Source: Halocafeteria seosinensis
Taxonomy: Eukaryota; Sar; Bigyra; Bicosoecida
Length of the DNA stretch: 64,000 bases
Direction: 5' to 3'
NCBI GenBank assembly: GCA_001687465.1
Contig: LVLI01000094.1
Coordinates: 62,001 to 126,000 of the forward strand
A model generated the notes under the pieces. The model did no database searches. It saw nothing but the letters and a program-made list of their open reading frames with translations, and had not been told where the DNA came from. A program made the translations under genes and the position numbers. Shown here piece after piece: positions 32,914-43,881 of this stretch (its first letter is position 1; every line of letters starts with the position of its first letter).

Positions 32914-35213
32914 ATGATGAGGGTCAGTACGTCAAAGATTGTCCTGTGTGCCATTGCTATGCTCTTTGGAGCAGACTATTTGGCTCGAGCAGTATATGTG
33001 GAATTGGACACGGATTCCTCTGTGGAATTAGGTAATGAGTATGCAGACAACACAACATGTCCCGAATTTAGTTATGAGCAAGACCCAATGCTCTGGAACT
33101 TGGTGCAAAGAGTTCTGACAAACTCAACTCTGGTCATTGCCTTCGAGTTGAACCCAAAGCTTGCATGGATGGTCACCGCCATTCAGATTCAGTTCCCTAA
33201 AACATCAATTGTATTTCTGGCCTCGGAAAGTCTCTCAACGTGTATGAAAACATATACAATTTGGAAAGAAATGGGGAACGAATCCTCATTAAGCTATGTA
33301 CGAGAACCAACTAGTCTAAATGCCAGCGGGTCACTCTACGGTGCCAGAAATCCTCTGTTTCTTTTGGGAGCACCCCCTGATCAGGGGAATAGAAATACGG
33401 AGTTCATGAAGACGTTCAAGGAACGTCTACGAGACATTCATCTGTCAGTCCTCACGACCGGGGCTGTAGAACCTTCCCAAGCAGACAATGAAACAGCGGT
33501 ACTGTCAAAAGCAGTCCCAAATAAGCGAATGCAAACGCTGGCTCCACGCTTGAGCCATGACGTGCATTGGAGATTGATACACTTCTTCCCGGATTCTATG
33601 AAACCTTCTCGAATACATTACCCGTTTGAGCTTGTTGACGACGTCACCTTCTTAAAGAAGCAAATATTCCCCTACAGAGTAGTCACTGCTGGTACCAGTG
33701 TAAAAATGAAATTGCTCTCGGAGGATACGTTTGCTTGGGAGAATCCTAGGTCTCCTGCCGAACGTGGCTCAACGGTCAATGACGCCGTCATTGAGCTTCA
33801 TAAACAATTGAACAGACAGCAATTTGAAGTCAATTGTTCAACCCAAAAGTTGCTAGCATTTCAATGGTCCCACGAACACAGAATCCACGGCTTTGCTGCG
33901 ATGTACCAAGTAAGTAACTCAATTTGATGCTTCGAGTTACCTCTCACTTCGTGTACACTTCACTGCAGTTCCTAGCAGCCTCCCTAAGTATTGCTTATCA
34001 GTTGAACAGAACCCTGGTAGAGTTCAAGCGAGCAGAGACAGATCAACATTCTGAACCATGGAACAACACGCTCGGTCAAAATTTATCGACCTTGAAGCCG
34101 CCGCAGGACATACCAGCTTCTGCGTTGGGAAGCCTTCCAGACCCTAGAATAGAGGCGTATCCTGACATTAGAGTAATCCATGATCACTGGCTGCGCGCTC
34201 CCTCGTCGCTGTGCAAACATGAAATGTTTGGTTGCTACATGCGCCCCATTTCGAGCTGTTTTGTCGAGACCTCATCCGACGGATTACATGTAGATTCAGT
34301 TCCATTGCTAGACCCTCGAGACGTCAACCAGGTTAGTTCGCACTGCGCAGATGGGTTGCTTGAGGTGTGGGAGCCACATAGTGATTATGAAATGCAGGCA
34401 CATCGCGTCGTGCGTATCAATAGTATGTTTACATTTAAGAAAGCTCTAAGATCAGCAACGCACCCAAAAAACATCCCTGAATGGTTTAAGAACCTGGCTG
34501 TTTCTTCGGGTGCGCCGTCTACCGTATACAACTGGCAATCACTCTGGTTTCCGTCGTTTGAATCTTTCCTATTTAGGCCAAAGAAAGAGATATTTGATCA
34601 GTTCAAGGAATACGCAGCAACAAAAGCTTTCATCCGCACATTAGCAGGAAGTCAGATAGAGAATCTACGAGCCGCAACACGCGACGCGCCGATTGCGGTA
34701 GTCGGTGCCCACTTTCGTGAAGGGGATGTGGAACACACAGGGAGAGGCCGGCTTCCGATTGAGCACGCATTTACTCTCATAGGACAGCTCAAGAGAGCTT
34801 TAACGTATAACCACATATTTTTGGTCATAGCAACAAACAATGCCCAGTTGAGGCGACGAGTCCAGAGGTTTCATGCTGTCGGTGTGACCGCCGTAGCCCT
34901 GGTGTACCATGACGAAGCCCTACTGGAGCTTGGGACTCTAGAAAGGTACCTCTCCGCAAGCGGAAATGCAAAGCAGGCATACTCAGCCACACTTAGCATA
35001 ATTCAGGACGTGGATCTTCTCAGCTCGACAAGTTTCCTAGTGGGGGCTTGCTTCTCTCAAGTCTCACGCCTCGCCTTCGAGTTAATGGTAGCCAAGCATC
35101 ACGCCCAACTGCCACCAGTTTCTGTAGATTGGGAGGACTGCCGGGATGCTTCTTATCATCCATATTGCATGGCAATTCCCTGGTGGCCACGATTCGATAC
35201 GTGGATGGATTAG
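32914..35213 (+). CDS. Secretory-pathway fucosyltransferase-like protein (GT23/FUT8-related)
   Basis: About 746 residues, two exons (32914-33909 and 33969-35213). An N-terminal hydrophobic segment (KIVLCAIAMLFGADYLA) acts as signal peptide or anchor, and there are many N-glycosylation sequons. The first 300 residues are not recognised. The rest resembles alpha-1,6-fucosyltransferase/NodZ enzymes: FLAASLSIAYQLNRTLVEF, then AVVGAHFREGDVEHTGRG, the strand IFLVIATNN, and the motif VDLLSSTSFLVGACFSQVSRLAFEL near the end. In FUT8 the GDP-fucose-binding motif is HxRRxD; here it is HFREGD, so the first Arg and the Asp are kept and the second Arg is replaced by Glu. I infer a Golgi glycosyltransferase with altered specificity. 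Its stop is 5 bases from that of the next gene. Confidence 0.75.
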
Positions 35214-35218
35214 AGCTC

Positions 35219-37817
35219 TCATCCACTGTAAAACGCATACCTCAATGGTTTAGCGGGGGTTTGTAGACATACACAAACGACGAAGAGGAAACAAGAAACA
35301 AAGTAGGGAAAGCATTCGTCAAAGCGCTGCATTGTAGCGCTATAGAAAGGGGAATCCGGTCCGAAGGACGTATCATATAAAGATCCAGCTAAAGGAGTCT
35401 TGCTGTTAATTCCAAACAGCCCGTCTGTATAGGTTTCTCTCTGTTTCGCCGCTTTATGCAAGGCTTCTGTAAACGCAATCTTCGTATTGGACGAATCCGA
35501 AGGCCTTAAAATACTCAAAGATTTTCTCCGCTCCATCAGTCGCCGGTGAAATCGACTCGCGTATTCATCGTCCTTAGCTCGCTTGGTATTTTCCGCTCCT
35601 TCCAGTTCACTAGCTGCTATTATCTTTTCTATTTTATGCGAAAACACCTTGCGCATTATCCTGGCAGAAATGGTTCGCACTAGTGCCATCGTGATAAAGC
35701 GGCACCAGACACTGAAGGTGTCCACATTCTCGAAGCCGCTAGGAGCGCCTAGCCGTGGTTGTCTATCTCCGAGAATCGACAAAATGGTGATCGTAGCAGG
35801 TGCTACCAGTAGCGTCGAAATATCGGCTAAAGTATCCTGTTCAGCCATTCGAATCAGATAAATCAACGATTGGATATTTCCAGCCGGCTTGGTCTTAGGA
35901 GCAGCTTTGTAAGTTATATCATCCTCGGTAGCCGTGCGTCCTCTAGAAGACACTTCTCGCTTGCTAGGGGCGCTGGCAAACTCTGGCGATTGCGATTGCG
36001 AGTGCTCATCAGGCGATAGATCATGACTTCCAACGAATATCTTTGTCAAGGCAGTCATTGTGGCGCATGACAGGACTCGCGTTTTCGTTCTCAAGTTCTT
36101 TAGATACAATATCCAGGCACTGTTGTCATTGTCCTCCACCTCTGCGTCTTCTGAGGACTGATAAGCGTTGTGCACGTGCTTATAAATTTCATAATAGCTT
36201 CCTGTTCCGGAAAGTACGTAGTTTACGTTCATTAACATCGTGTTAAACAGGAACATCCATATGGGAGTGTCAGAGCTTCCTGCCGTTACGATGTAGAAGT
36301 AAAAATAGTAGTATGCTTGTCCTGCAGGGCAAATAATAAGCTTACAGGGCAACTGCTGCAGGCACCCAGAACCAACTTTACATACCGAGGAAAAGGAGAC
36401 GTGGAAACGATTGCGCGCTTCCCACCGCATCCATGCATTTCTCAAGGATACTGACGTACATCTGCATGCATACCATGTATCCGACGCTACTGAAGATCCC
36501 GATACTCGTTTGCTCGACAGTGGGGTTATCCGGCGAAGCCAACGAAAGTAAACCACCCTCACTCTTCATATGTGAAACAGAGTTCAAGCCCAGTGTGGAA
36601 AACAAATAGGTTACAAAGTGTCCGAGGAAGGTGGGGGTGTGAAGCAAGACGGTCGAGTACAACGTGAGTAACGCTAATCCCCTTGCAACCCTAGAAACGG
36701 TGTGAGAAGCTCCTCCGAACGATGCTACCATTTCGATTCGTTCTTGTCTAGCAAATCTGATGGCAATAGCCGCTAAAATGAACCAAATAATCTGATAATG
36801 CCAATATGAGCCAGTTTTGTCGAGCACGTAAGAAATCCAGGAGAGAGCAATCCCAGCTACCACTGCTGCAAACGAGATGCACGCTGTGAGGGCGGTAATC
36901 GGATCATTGCTATCCGTGATGTACTTAATTCCACTATGATCACGCGCACTCCATTCGCCTTCGGTTTCTGGTTCTTCTTCGGGGGAAATTTCGGAGCATT
37001 CCGATATCGACTCTCGGGCCTGATCTTCTTTAACAGCTCCAATGACTCGAACAGGAGCGTTCTTATCTGAATCAACGTCTCTCGTCGTCGTCATAAAAAT
37101 GTAAAACGGAATTCCCAAAAGCATGTATACCGCAAACACCGAATTGCCGATCGCCCATGCCGTATGCTCACTAATGGTACCTATGCCTGTTTCTATCAGA
37201 GCGATCACTGCTGCCCCTCCGACAACCGCAGGCACTTCATGGATCATGGAGAAACTGCATTGTTCATACGTGTAAACGGAAAAGCTTTCGTTCGGTTGGG
37301 AAAGAGCGTTACTAGGAAGAATAGCCTGATACTCACTTTTCTTGTTGTTTCCAGTAGACGACATGGAAAGTATACACTATCATCAGCGAGTATGCGGTAT
37401 ACCACAGCGATACTACAATGAGTCGATACGCCAGTGGCATCAAGTAGCCCAAAGTGATGGCGGCCGTAACCAAAAGGAACGAAAACAGAGGAAGAAGCAA
37501 GCGCTTCAGCAGATGACGCACATACATATGCCGTGCTTCTCTCGACCATTTGGAGGGTCTGTTGTACTGGGATCGAGCGAATACCGTCCCGACATCAAAG
37601 TCGATCAAGTTAATACTCACTTCTGCGTGAGCAAAGGGATCAATTGTGTGAGTAATGACGTCATTTGGCCAGTGGTCAGCAGGCATGAATGGAACGTACC
37701 CCAAAAAATAACCCTGGCATAGGATGCCAGCCATTCGTAGGCTTTCTTCGTCCTACGAGCCATCACGGAGGGACAATGCTCCTCGATTCCTCCCTGAGGC
37801 TGCTGCTGGCTATGCAT
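35219..37817 (-). CDS. Unknown multipass membrane protein
   Basis: Not recognised. Roughly 800 residues starting at ATG 37817 (MHSQQQPQGGIEE). Exon 1 ends after ARVIFW; exon 2 carries two hydrophobic helices (LLLPLFSFLLVTAAITLGYL and ALSLMIV-type segment); exon 3 has four to six more (for example VGGAAVIALIETGIG, TACISFAAVVAGIALSW, YWHYQIIWFILAAIAI), separated by an acidic loop (SECSEISPEEEPETEGEW); the last exon (about 36320-35219) has YYYFYFYIVTAG, a long charged segment, a helix around LLVAPATITILSIL and a basic region with RRLMERRKSLSIL. Introns use GTACGT, GTGAGT and GTATGT donors. About nine membrane segments suggest a transporter, channel or membrane scaffold; the last 25 residues are again hydrophobic. 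Confidence 0.65.
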
Positions 37818-38937
37818 ATTGCTTTAAAATCCCGCACGGTAAGAGTGCCATCTACTGGTATACCACCCTTTGTGTATAATAAACCATCGAGTGTGCGCGG
37901 AAGCCTTGAGAAATTCACCCAAGAATCAATGCCCCATGACCACACCACTTCCACGAATACCCTACTCTCCTAATGAGACAACACATAAACACCAATGACA
38001 AAACTGCATGCAGTACAATCATACGAGAGCCCCTAGAACATACCAGTGGTATGATACCACCTTTGTACGACGTTTCGTTGAAGTTGACTTCAACAACCCG
38101 ATTGGAGTCCATTCATTGGACTACCGCTGGGCGGCTGGAAGTTAAACCGAAAGTACAAGGGTAAGCATGGACCAACATTGTGCATCGTTGCAGCACGGGA
38201 TTTGTATGCCACGCAAGGCGCTATGAACGGGTGTATTTCTGTTGCACTACTTGTATTTATGTATTCTATTATACCATCGCATTGCATTGGGTGGCGACAG
38301 AGTAAGGACTAGTATTCCGTTTCCCTAGGCAGCTAGGCGCCCTGAGCACCGTGTAAGCTTCCTCCCTATCTGACCGGCAGACGTACAAGGACCTCTTCGT
38401 CTCCTCTCGTAGTTGTCCAGCACCACGGCTTATCAAGGCGATAGTGACCGTGTGGCCGATCTTTGTCCATGGTAAGCAGTTCCAAGAAATGTGGGCAGTA
38501 CAGCACTTCATGTGATATTCAGCACGCCTCAATCGCCTTCTTTCAGACCTGAACTTGGAAAACTGTGCCCGAGGTGGCATCATCGTCCCCTGCACGTTGC
38601 ACACGAACTGAGAGCGGTTTCATCGCCTCTCTGTCTTCTCCTTCAGCCCGCTGGATAACCAAACATTACTCCTTCGGAGCTTCGGTCACCAACCCCGGAA
38701 TCGTTCCTGAAGCTGAGGCAAAAGCTCCCTCTTCTCAGGAAACGTACAGCAGTGCTGCGGCAGCTGGCGCTTCTCCACAGCCTACATGTAATCCCCAAAA
38801 AGCTAAAGCTAGTAACGTACCTCTCTGCTTGAAGCGCCTCTGCCCGTCCCGCATGTAATTCTCCCTGTTTCTTCCCGCAAAAGCCCGCCCTGCTATCGGC
38901 ATATATTTGCTCAAATTGCCCTATCGGCTAGCCCCTG
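37818..38937. other. Region without a supported gene; weak ORFs
   Basis: About 1.1 kb. A plus-strand frame at 38565-38858 (about 97 codons, Ala/Ser/Pro-rich) and a minus-strand frame at 38269-38604 (Arg/Cys-rich) overlap. A possible minus-strand exon starts at MDKDRPHGHYRLDKPW with a GTACGT donor, but I could not find a matching following exon. Left unassigned. Confidence 0.3.
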
Positions 38938-39438
38938 TCATGGTCGTCCGGTGTGCTGCGCGTCCTCGATGCGTTTATTGAGCTTCTCGCGCCTTAAACC
39001 CCAAGGGTCGTATTCGGGGTTTTCCCGGTAACTGTTCAAAGCTTTTTCATGATACGACAGAGCCGTCTGGGAATCCCCATGCAAATCCAAATCTAACGCC
39101 TTGCTCTCGATGGCCTGGGGCAAACCCCCCTCAACTGCCTTATTTCGCATATCTGCGGAGAGCTGGCGGATTCTTCGTCGCTCATCCTCTGCTAGAGTCT
39201 CCCGGTGAAGCTGCTCCAAGAGCCGTAGGTACATGTGGTATTGTGCGTCGGGATCTCCGGAAACGGCCTTATCGAGGATCGTTATCTTAGCTTCCCTGGG
39301 CATGAAACACTCGATAAATGCTCTGTCCGACTGGGGAAGGTCTAGAGGACGCCCTTCTATTGGCCCTGCTCCTCTGTTTGGCCCTTCGGACGCCAAAAAG
39401 CACTCTTCATCACCCGACGTTCCGTCAGGGTGCGCCAT
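38938..39438 (-). CDS. Small hypothetical TPR/Sel1-like protein
   Basis: Single-exon frame of 166 residues starting MAHPDGTSGDEE. No family recognised with certainty. The middle and C-terminal parts look like helical repeats: ISG-type helix ILDKAVSGDPDAQYHMYLRL, then a charged helix, then GGLPQAIESKALDLDLHGD followed by TALSYHEKALNSYRENPEY, which has the small-large spacing of tetratricopeptide or Sel1 helices. The N-terminal 40 residues are Gly/Pro/acidic and probably disordered. It is convergent with nothing; its promoter side faces the ERV46 gene. The lack of introns is unusual for this window. It could be a scaffold or chaperone-related adaptor. Confidence 0.55.
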   Translation of the reverse strand: MAHPDGTSGDEECFLASEGPNRGAGPIEGRPLDLPQSDRAFIECFMPREAKITILDKAVSGDPDAQYHMYLRLLEQLHRETLAEDERRRIRQLSADMRNKAVEGGLPQAIESKALDLDLHGDSQTALSYHEKALNSYRENPEYDPWGLRREKLNKRIEDAQHTGRP

Positions 39439-39878
39439 CGTTTTACCCGCCTTTGGTGTTACCGTATGCTAATACTTTCGTGTTCGTCTGGTGCCAAAAA
39501 TAGACAACAGCCTTGCGCGTGTTTCCCTGCGATAAGGCTGTACCAATTTTGTATTCGGCTAGCTAAATGAAGTCCAGTTGTTCCATTGCTGGATTAGCAT
39601 GCCGGCTGAGTTCCTCGCGTCTGTGGGCAGTCGAGCTATTATTCGCCCAATGGAACCTATACCTCCCATCGTAATAGAATATATTCAACCACTTGTACAA
39701 CTTGTACAATAGTAGTTCCCGGGTACAACTTCTGTGTCCGGGAGCCCATGGCTTCACAACTGTTGACAGAATTGACAACTTTACTCTACCATCTCACACG
39801 CTGACTGGATCAAGTTTAGTAGTAGCTAGAGTGTGCTTTATTTATTTATTTATTTATCTTCATTCATTCATTCATGTG
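39439..39878. other. Divergent promoter region with tetranucleotide repeats
   Basis: About 440 bases between the TPR-like gene and ERV46. Contains TTTA and CATT repeats listed separately. No coding region supported. Confidence 0.45.
39837..39874 (+). repeat. (TTTA)n and (CATT)n tandem repeats
   Basis: Five TTTA units (39837-39857) followed by CATT units (39861-39874), ending 4 bases before the ERV46 start codon, so the repeat lies in its 5' UTR. Confidence 0.85.
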
Positions 39879-41476
39879 ATGAAGCCTCAATATAGCGGTG
39901 GGACGCAACATCGTCGGCAGGACGATACGGAGGAGAGCGATAAGGAGCAAATCAAGACCGCCAAGGCCTCGTTATGGGATAAATTCAGGAAATTTGATGC
40001 TCATCCAAAGACGTCCAATGACTTTAGAGTCCAAACTACCTCAGGAGCGGTCGGTACGTGAGCGTGTAGCGCACAGACCTTATGTTTGTTTGTTCATCCC
40101 TGTTTCGCTGCAGTCTCCGTGTTGACTTTATTGCTCACAATGATACTATTTGCAAATCAAATAAGTCTCCTACTGGGCACGGTATGTCCAATGGTCTCCC
40201 TTTGATTCAGCTGCCATATATATGCATGTGCTCTGATTTGAACAGGAAAAAGTCGAGCACATGAGAGTCGATGATGTGAGGAATGCTAGCTTGAAAGTGA
40301 ACATAAATATCACTTTCAACGAGTACGTTGACGTGCCTACTGTCAACCTCGACTGGTGCCATTTAATTCAAGGGTTAATGTGCTTGAGGTGCAGAATCGC
40401 TTGCGGAAGTGTCAATATGGGAGCTTTGGACGCTTCGGGGAAACCGAAAGAGGACTTAATGCATCATATTGTAAAGCAGAGAGTAGATAAAGAGGGTAAC
40501 CATATTGGAGATAGTGAAAAGGGTGATATGAAGAGTGTTTTACGGATTGGAGAAGATGCTAAGGAGGATAAAAAAACAGATGAAAATTGTGGAAGCTGCT
40601 ACGGGGCAGGAGAGGAAGGGCAATGCTGCAATACATGTGATGAAATTCGTCAGCTGTACAAAAGGAGAGGGTGAGTGTAAATACAGGAAACAAAATAGTC
40701 AGCATAATATATAGCTCGAATGGGAGTTGTTGTGTACTCCATCTGCAGATGGGAATTTCATCCGGGAGGCATGGTGCAGTGTCAAAAGGAAGGGATTGTT
40801 GGGGATGGTTCAATAACGTCTGAGGAAGGCTGCAATGTCAAAGGATACGTAATACTCCCCAAGGTATGTCTTAAGTCATAACACCAAAAGAAGAGGACGT
40901 AGAACAACTATTTCCGTAGGTTTTAACATGGAACTGCAGGTATCCGGACAATTTTATTTTGCCCCACGTTACCAGCACTTTGGAAGGAGCATGCCCGGGA
41001 GTGAAATTGTTAGCTTGAGCCATGAGCAGTTCAACACTACTCATACTATCCATTCTTTGAGCTTTGGTACACCTTATCCTGGTGTATCTAACCCATTAGA
41101 TGGAGTTTCGCGTGTGCTGCCCAGAAACGAGCGAGGCATGCACCAATACTACCTGAAAATCGTGCCAACCGAATACCGTAAAGCCAATGACCCTGACCCT
41201 GTGGAGACGAACCAGTACAGCGTCACGGATCATTTCCGTCACCTGAGTGCTAATTCTCAACGTTCGCTTCCTGGAGTTTATTTCTTCTACCAGCCTAGTC
41301 CGATTCGTGTTACCATTGAGGAGAAGTATAGGAGTGTAGGCCATTTCCTGACTTCCGTTTGCGCCATCATTGGTGGAGTATTTACAGTTATGGGAATGAT
41401 TGATCAATTAGTATACTCAGTGATTTCCTGGTGGGAGCACAAGAAAGACAAAGCATCGCTCGGTCTTATTGCGTGA
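39879..41476 (+). CDS. ERV46: ERV46/ERGIC3 COPII cargo receptor
   Basis: Two-helix membrane protein that cycles between ER and Golgi in COPII/COPI vesicles, usually with ERV41. Exons: 39879-40053, 40114 onward with the first membrane helix (VSVLTLLLTMILFANQISLLL), a third from about 40247 to 40322, 40395 onward, then two more to the stop at 41476. I place an intron at 40323-40394 (GTACGT donor), because removing it gives FNEIACGSVNMGALDASG, aligned in length with the family. The luminal hallmark is NCGSCYGAGEEGQCCNTCDEIRQLYKRRGW with its conserved cysteine pairs (written here in parts: NCGSCYGA, CCNTCDEIRQLY). Later segments GQFYFAPR, HTIHSLSFG, and the second helix SVCAIIGGVFTVMGMIDQL fit fully. 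The C terminus is short and basic then hydrophobic. Confidence 0.93.
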
Positions 41477-43182
41477 AGGGACTACCTCCTTCTTAATGTT
41501 TGGTGCAGCGATTCAGCCGCGTGAACTGTCGGCACATATAAACCACAGATCAATAGCGAGTACAACGACTTAAAAATTCGTCGCTGCTGCCCCTTCCGCC
41601 TACTATCTTGAAGCATGTCTTCGGTGAACTTCCACTTTACTTGCACCTTCACAAACGTAACAAGACCATGTTGATACATTTAAGCTACCAGAGCGGGTAG
41701 TTGGTGTCATTTGTATTTTAGGCTCCCGAACTTCGGCTAGGGTTCAATGTTTTTGTTAATGTCAAGAAGCTCTGAGTTTATCATGTGGCTTCGAGAATGG
41801 GTTCATTGAATCCATTTGAATTATACTTGGAGTGGCTACAGTATCACCCAGGCAAACACAAGACACAAGAGACTATTTACTACTACATTCGAGTCGAGAA
41901 AGGCCGTAAAGCATCGTCAAGGACTGATGAAAGTAGCAGCAGTGATTCGATAGAGGATGGATCTGCTCAGGGAGAGCAAGCATTTAGCGCCAGCGATGAG
42001 TCGGTGGCAGGGACGCTATCATGGCCGAAATGTATTCTGTACTGAGTACAGTCGGAAGCGGAGTTTCTAAACTTCAGTCGCCAATGCCCGTACTTTCAAG
42101 GAGCAGCGCATTTAGGACTGCTGTCAGAGTGCCGCGAGACTCCGGAAGCATTTACCGATGACCTCTGAGAGTTTTCGTCACCTGAGCCGCGTTACCCGCC
42201 ACGGCGTACGCGCCACTGTGAAAATTCGGACTGTTTCGGACCCGCTCCAACTCCCTTCTACTCCTTATCATGTGTGTCAAACACGTTCGACACGAAAATG
42301 ATGGCATGCGATGGTTACATACTGGCGTATACCCGAGCCTTGAGCTCTCTTTGACGTCGAACTCGTTCACACTTCGTTCGGACCTGACTGTCCGAAACGA
42401 AGGGACACACGGTCCGAATTCGGCATACATGGTACATGTATTTTATAACGCCTATCGATAAACGCCCCCAATTTTTTTATTAAATTTTATAGTTTAACAA
42501 AAATATAAACTTATATTAATTAAGTGCTGGGCATCATAACTCCAGACTGTATGGGGATATATCTGGGCCACACCATTGGACGAACTAAACTGTCATGCTG
42601 TACATTGGTGGATAGACCGCCGGGAAGAAGATGCAATACACTGGTATCAAGGACGATCACATCGGCGTGAGATTGTGCAACAAAATTTGTTAAAATTTTC
42701 ACGTGCAGCTCAACGAGTCGAAGCCCATTTTCTTAAAAGCTTTTCGAGATGGTGTAAAGAGAACGAAATTACTTCTCCTATTTTATGGGACAGGCAACAT
42801 CTTCGTGACTTCCACAAAGCGTGAAACCGTTTATTGATCTCACCCGCCCAAAAGGACGCGTACAAAGAAGTTCTAGCAGGGCTCGAACCTCGAGCATCCA
42901 ACCAACGAGCCACATCCATATCCCAAAGTCTACCGGTCGATTAGCTTGCTGTTGTGCAAGCAGTATCTCCGAGTGGTTGTGTCTTGAAGTGCATGAAGGT
43001 GTATAATATGCACTTCTTATATAGCCCGCAATTTCAGATGGTATAGTAGCGCTGGCCCCTTATGGGCCTTATATTCCAATCACATACACTGTTTGAAGCT
43101 GTTGATCCCGCCATAGCGCATCATTGCCATTGGCAAATTTGTCGATGCGGCCCGTCATCATGCGGGGATCCTACGTCATGTT
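41477..43182. other. Gene-poor region with orphan ORFs and an AT-rich island
   Basis: About 1.7 kb. A possible small protein starts at ATG 41797 and ends 42045 (MGSLNPFELYLEWLQYH, acidic Ser-rich tail). From 42460 to 42530 the DNA is strongly AT-rich. It is followed by an open frame to 42824 rich in Trp, His and Arg (HAVHWWIDRREEDAIHWYQ). Around 42878-42915 (-) there is a tRNA-like relic. None is supported well enough to be called a gene. Confidence 0.4.
41797..42045 (+). CDS. Possible small acidic protein
   Basis: An 82-codon frame starting MGSLNPFELYLEWLQYHPGK, with a Tyr-rich middle (ETIYYYIRVEKG) and an acidic Ser-rich tail (ESSSSDSIEDGS). Amino-acid make-up looks protein-like, but there is no recognised family, no intron and no neighbour that explains it. 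It is 320 bases downstream of ERV46 on the same strand and is not part of that gene. Confidence 0.3.
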   Translation: MGSLNPFELYLEWLQYHPGKHKTQETIYYYIRVEKGRKASSRTDESSSSDSIEDGSAQGEQAFSASDESVAGTLSWPKCILY

Positions 43183-43560
43183 TCAAATGTGAAGTGGTTC
43201 GGAAGCCAGCTGAGCCAGCTGCCACTTGGTAGCAGTGGAGTATAATGGTTTGTTGACTGCTCCGTAAGGAGAATCAAGTAAATAAATCAAGTATGTCCCA
43301 TTGGTTGGCTTTAATAAGTAAGGTAGTTGTGGAGTCATGAGATTACTTCCCTTAACCAGCTTCCCGGGTCCCATCAAAGTGGTGCTGGAACACTTTCTCA
43401 ATGGGATCCACACCCATGTCTCAGCCAAGGTAGTTGGTAATGAGAATTCATTGGAGAGTGCCATGGTCACATAGTAAGTGTCGTTCAATTTTTCATCTTC
43501 GTTCTGGGACAATCCGTATCCTGTGTTGTACAGTGGAATAGCGGTGGGACTCGCAGCCAT
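43183..43560 (-). CDS. Orphan ORF, 125 residues
   Basis: Uninterrupted frame starting MAASPTAIPLYNTGYGLS. Composition is rich in Thr, Leu, Pro and Tyr, with YLLKPTNGTYLIYLLDSPYG near the C terminus. No membrane helix, no known motif. It is divergent from the coding-looking frame at 43627-43881 with about 65 bases between them. The even amino-acid composition and length make chance less likely than for other frames here, but function is unknown and reality unproven. Confidence 0.4.
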   Translation of the reverse strand: MAASPTAIPLYNTGYGLSQNEDEKLNDTYYVTMALSNEFSLPTTLAETWVWIPLRKCSSTTLMGPGKLVKGSNLMTPQLPYLLKPTNGTYLIYLLDSPYGAVNKPLYSTATKWQLAQLASEPLHI

Positions 43561-43626
43561 ATTGGTGGTGTTACTTGTTGTCGGAGCAATTCAGTAAGTG
43601 TGGACTTTATATAGAGGCTATGCGGT

Positions 43627-43881
43627 TTGGGTAATTGCATATACGGACGCGTACTCAGATTCTTCTACGGACTGTTCGATGACGAGAAGGATGAGGATAC
43701 CGCTACTTCGCGCGAGGAAGAAATCGAACAAGCCAGATTGGATTATGAGCAAAAACTGAGGGAGAAGAACTTGTTCAACAAAAGTCTTCAAGAGAACAAT
43801 GTGACGGAGGAACAGCTTCCGGATACAAATGACCGCGTCAACGCTGGCGTCGTCAAACGGAAGACTACAGCTACGAAGTGA
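43627..43881 (+). CDS. Possible small coiled-coil protein, 5' end uncertain
   Basis: An 84-codon frame: GNCIYGRVLRFFYGLFDDEKDED, then a charged helix (EEEIEQARLDYEQKLREKNL) and a Lys/Thr tail ending at 43881. The first codon of the open frame is TTG, not ATG, so the true start is probably in an upstream exon or at an ATG (43620) linked by an improbably short 28-base intron. The Gly-Asn-Cys start would resemble a myristoylation signal if the protein began there, but this is not supported. Family unknown. Confidence 0.35.
   Translation: MGNCIYGRVLRFFYGLFDDEKDEDTATSREEEIEQARLDYEQKLREKNLFNKSLQENNVTEEQLPDTNDRVNAGVVKRKTTATK

Noticed and set aside
38269..38858. Two overlapping frames, one per strand, possibly a small spliced gene
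   Set aside because: A start exon (MDKDRPHGHYRLDK) with GTACGT donor looks tempting, but no matching acceptor exon was found.
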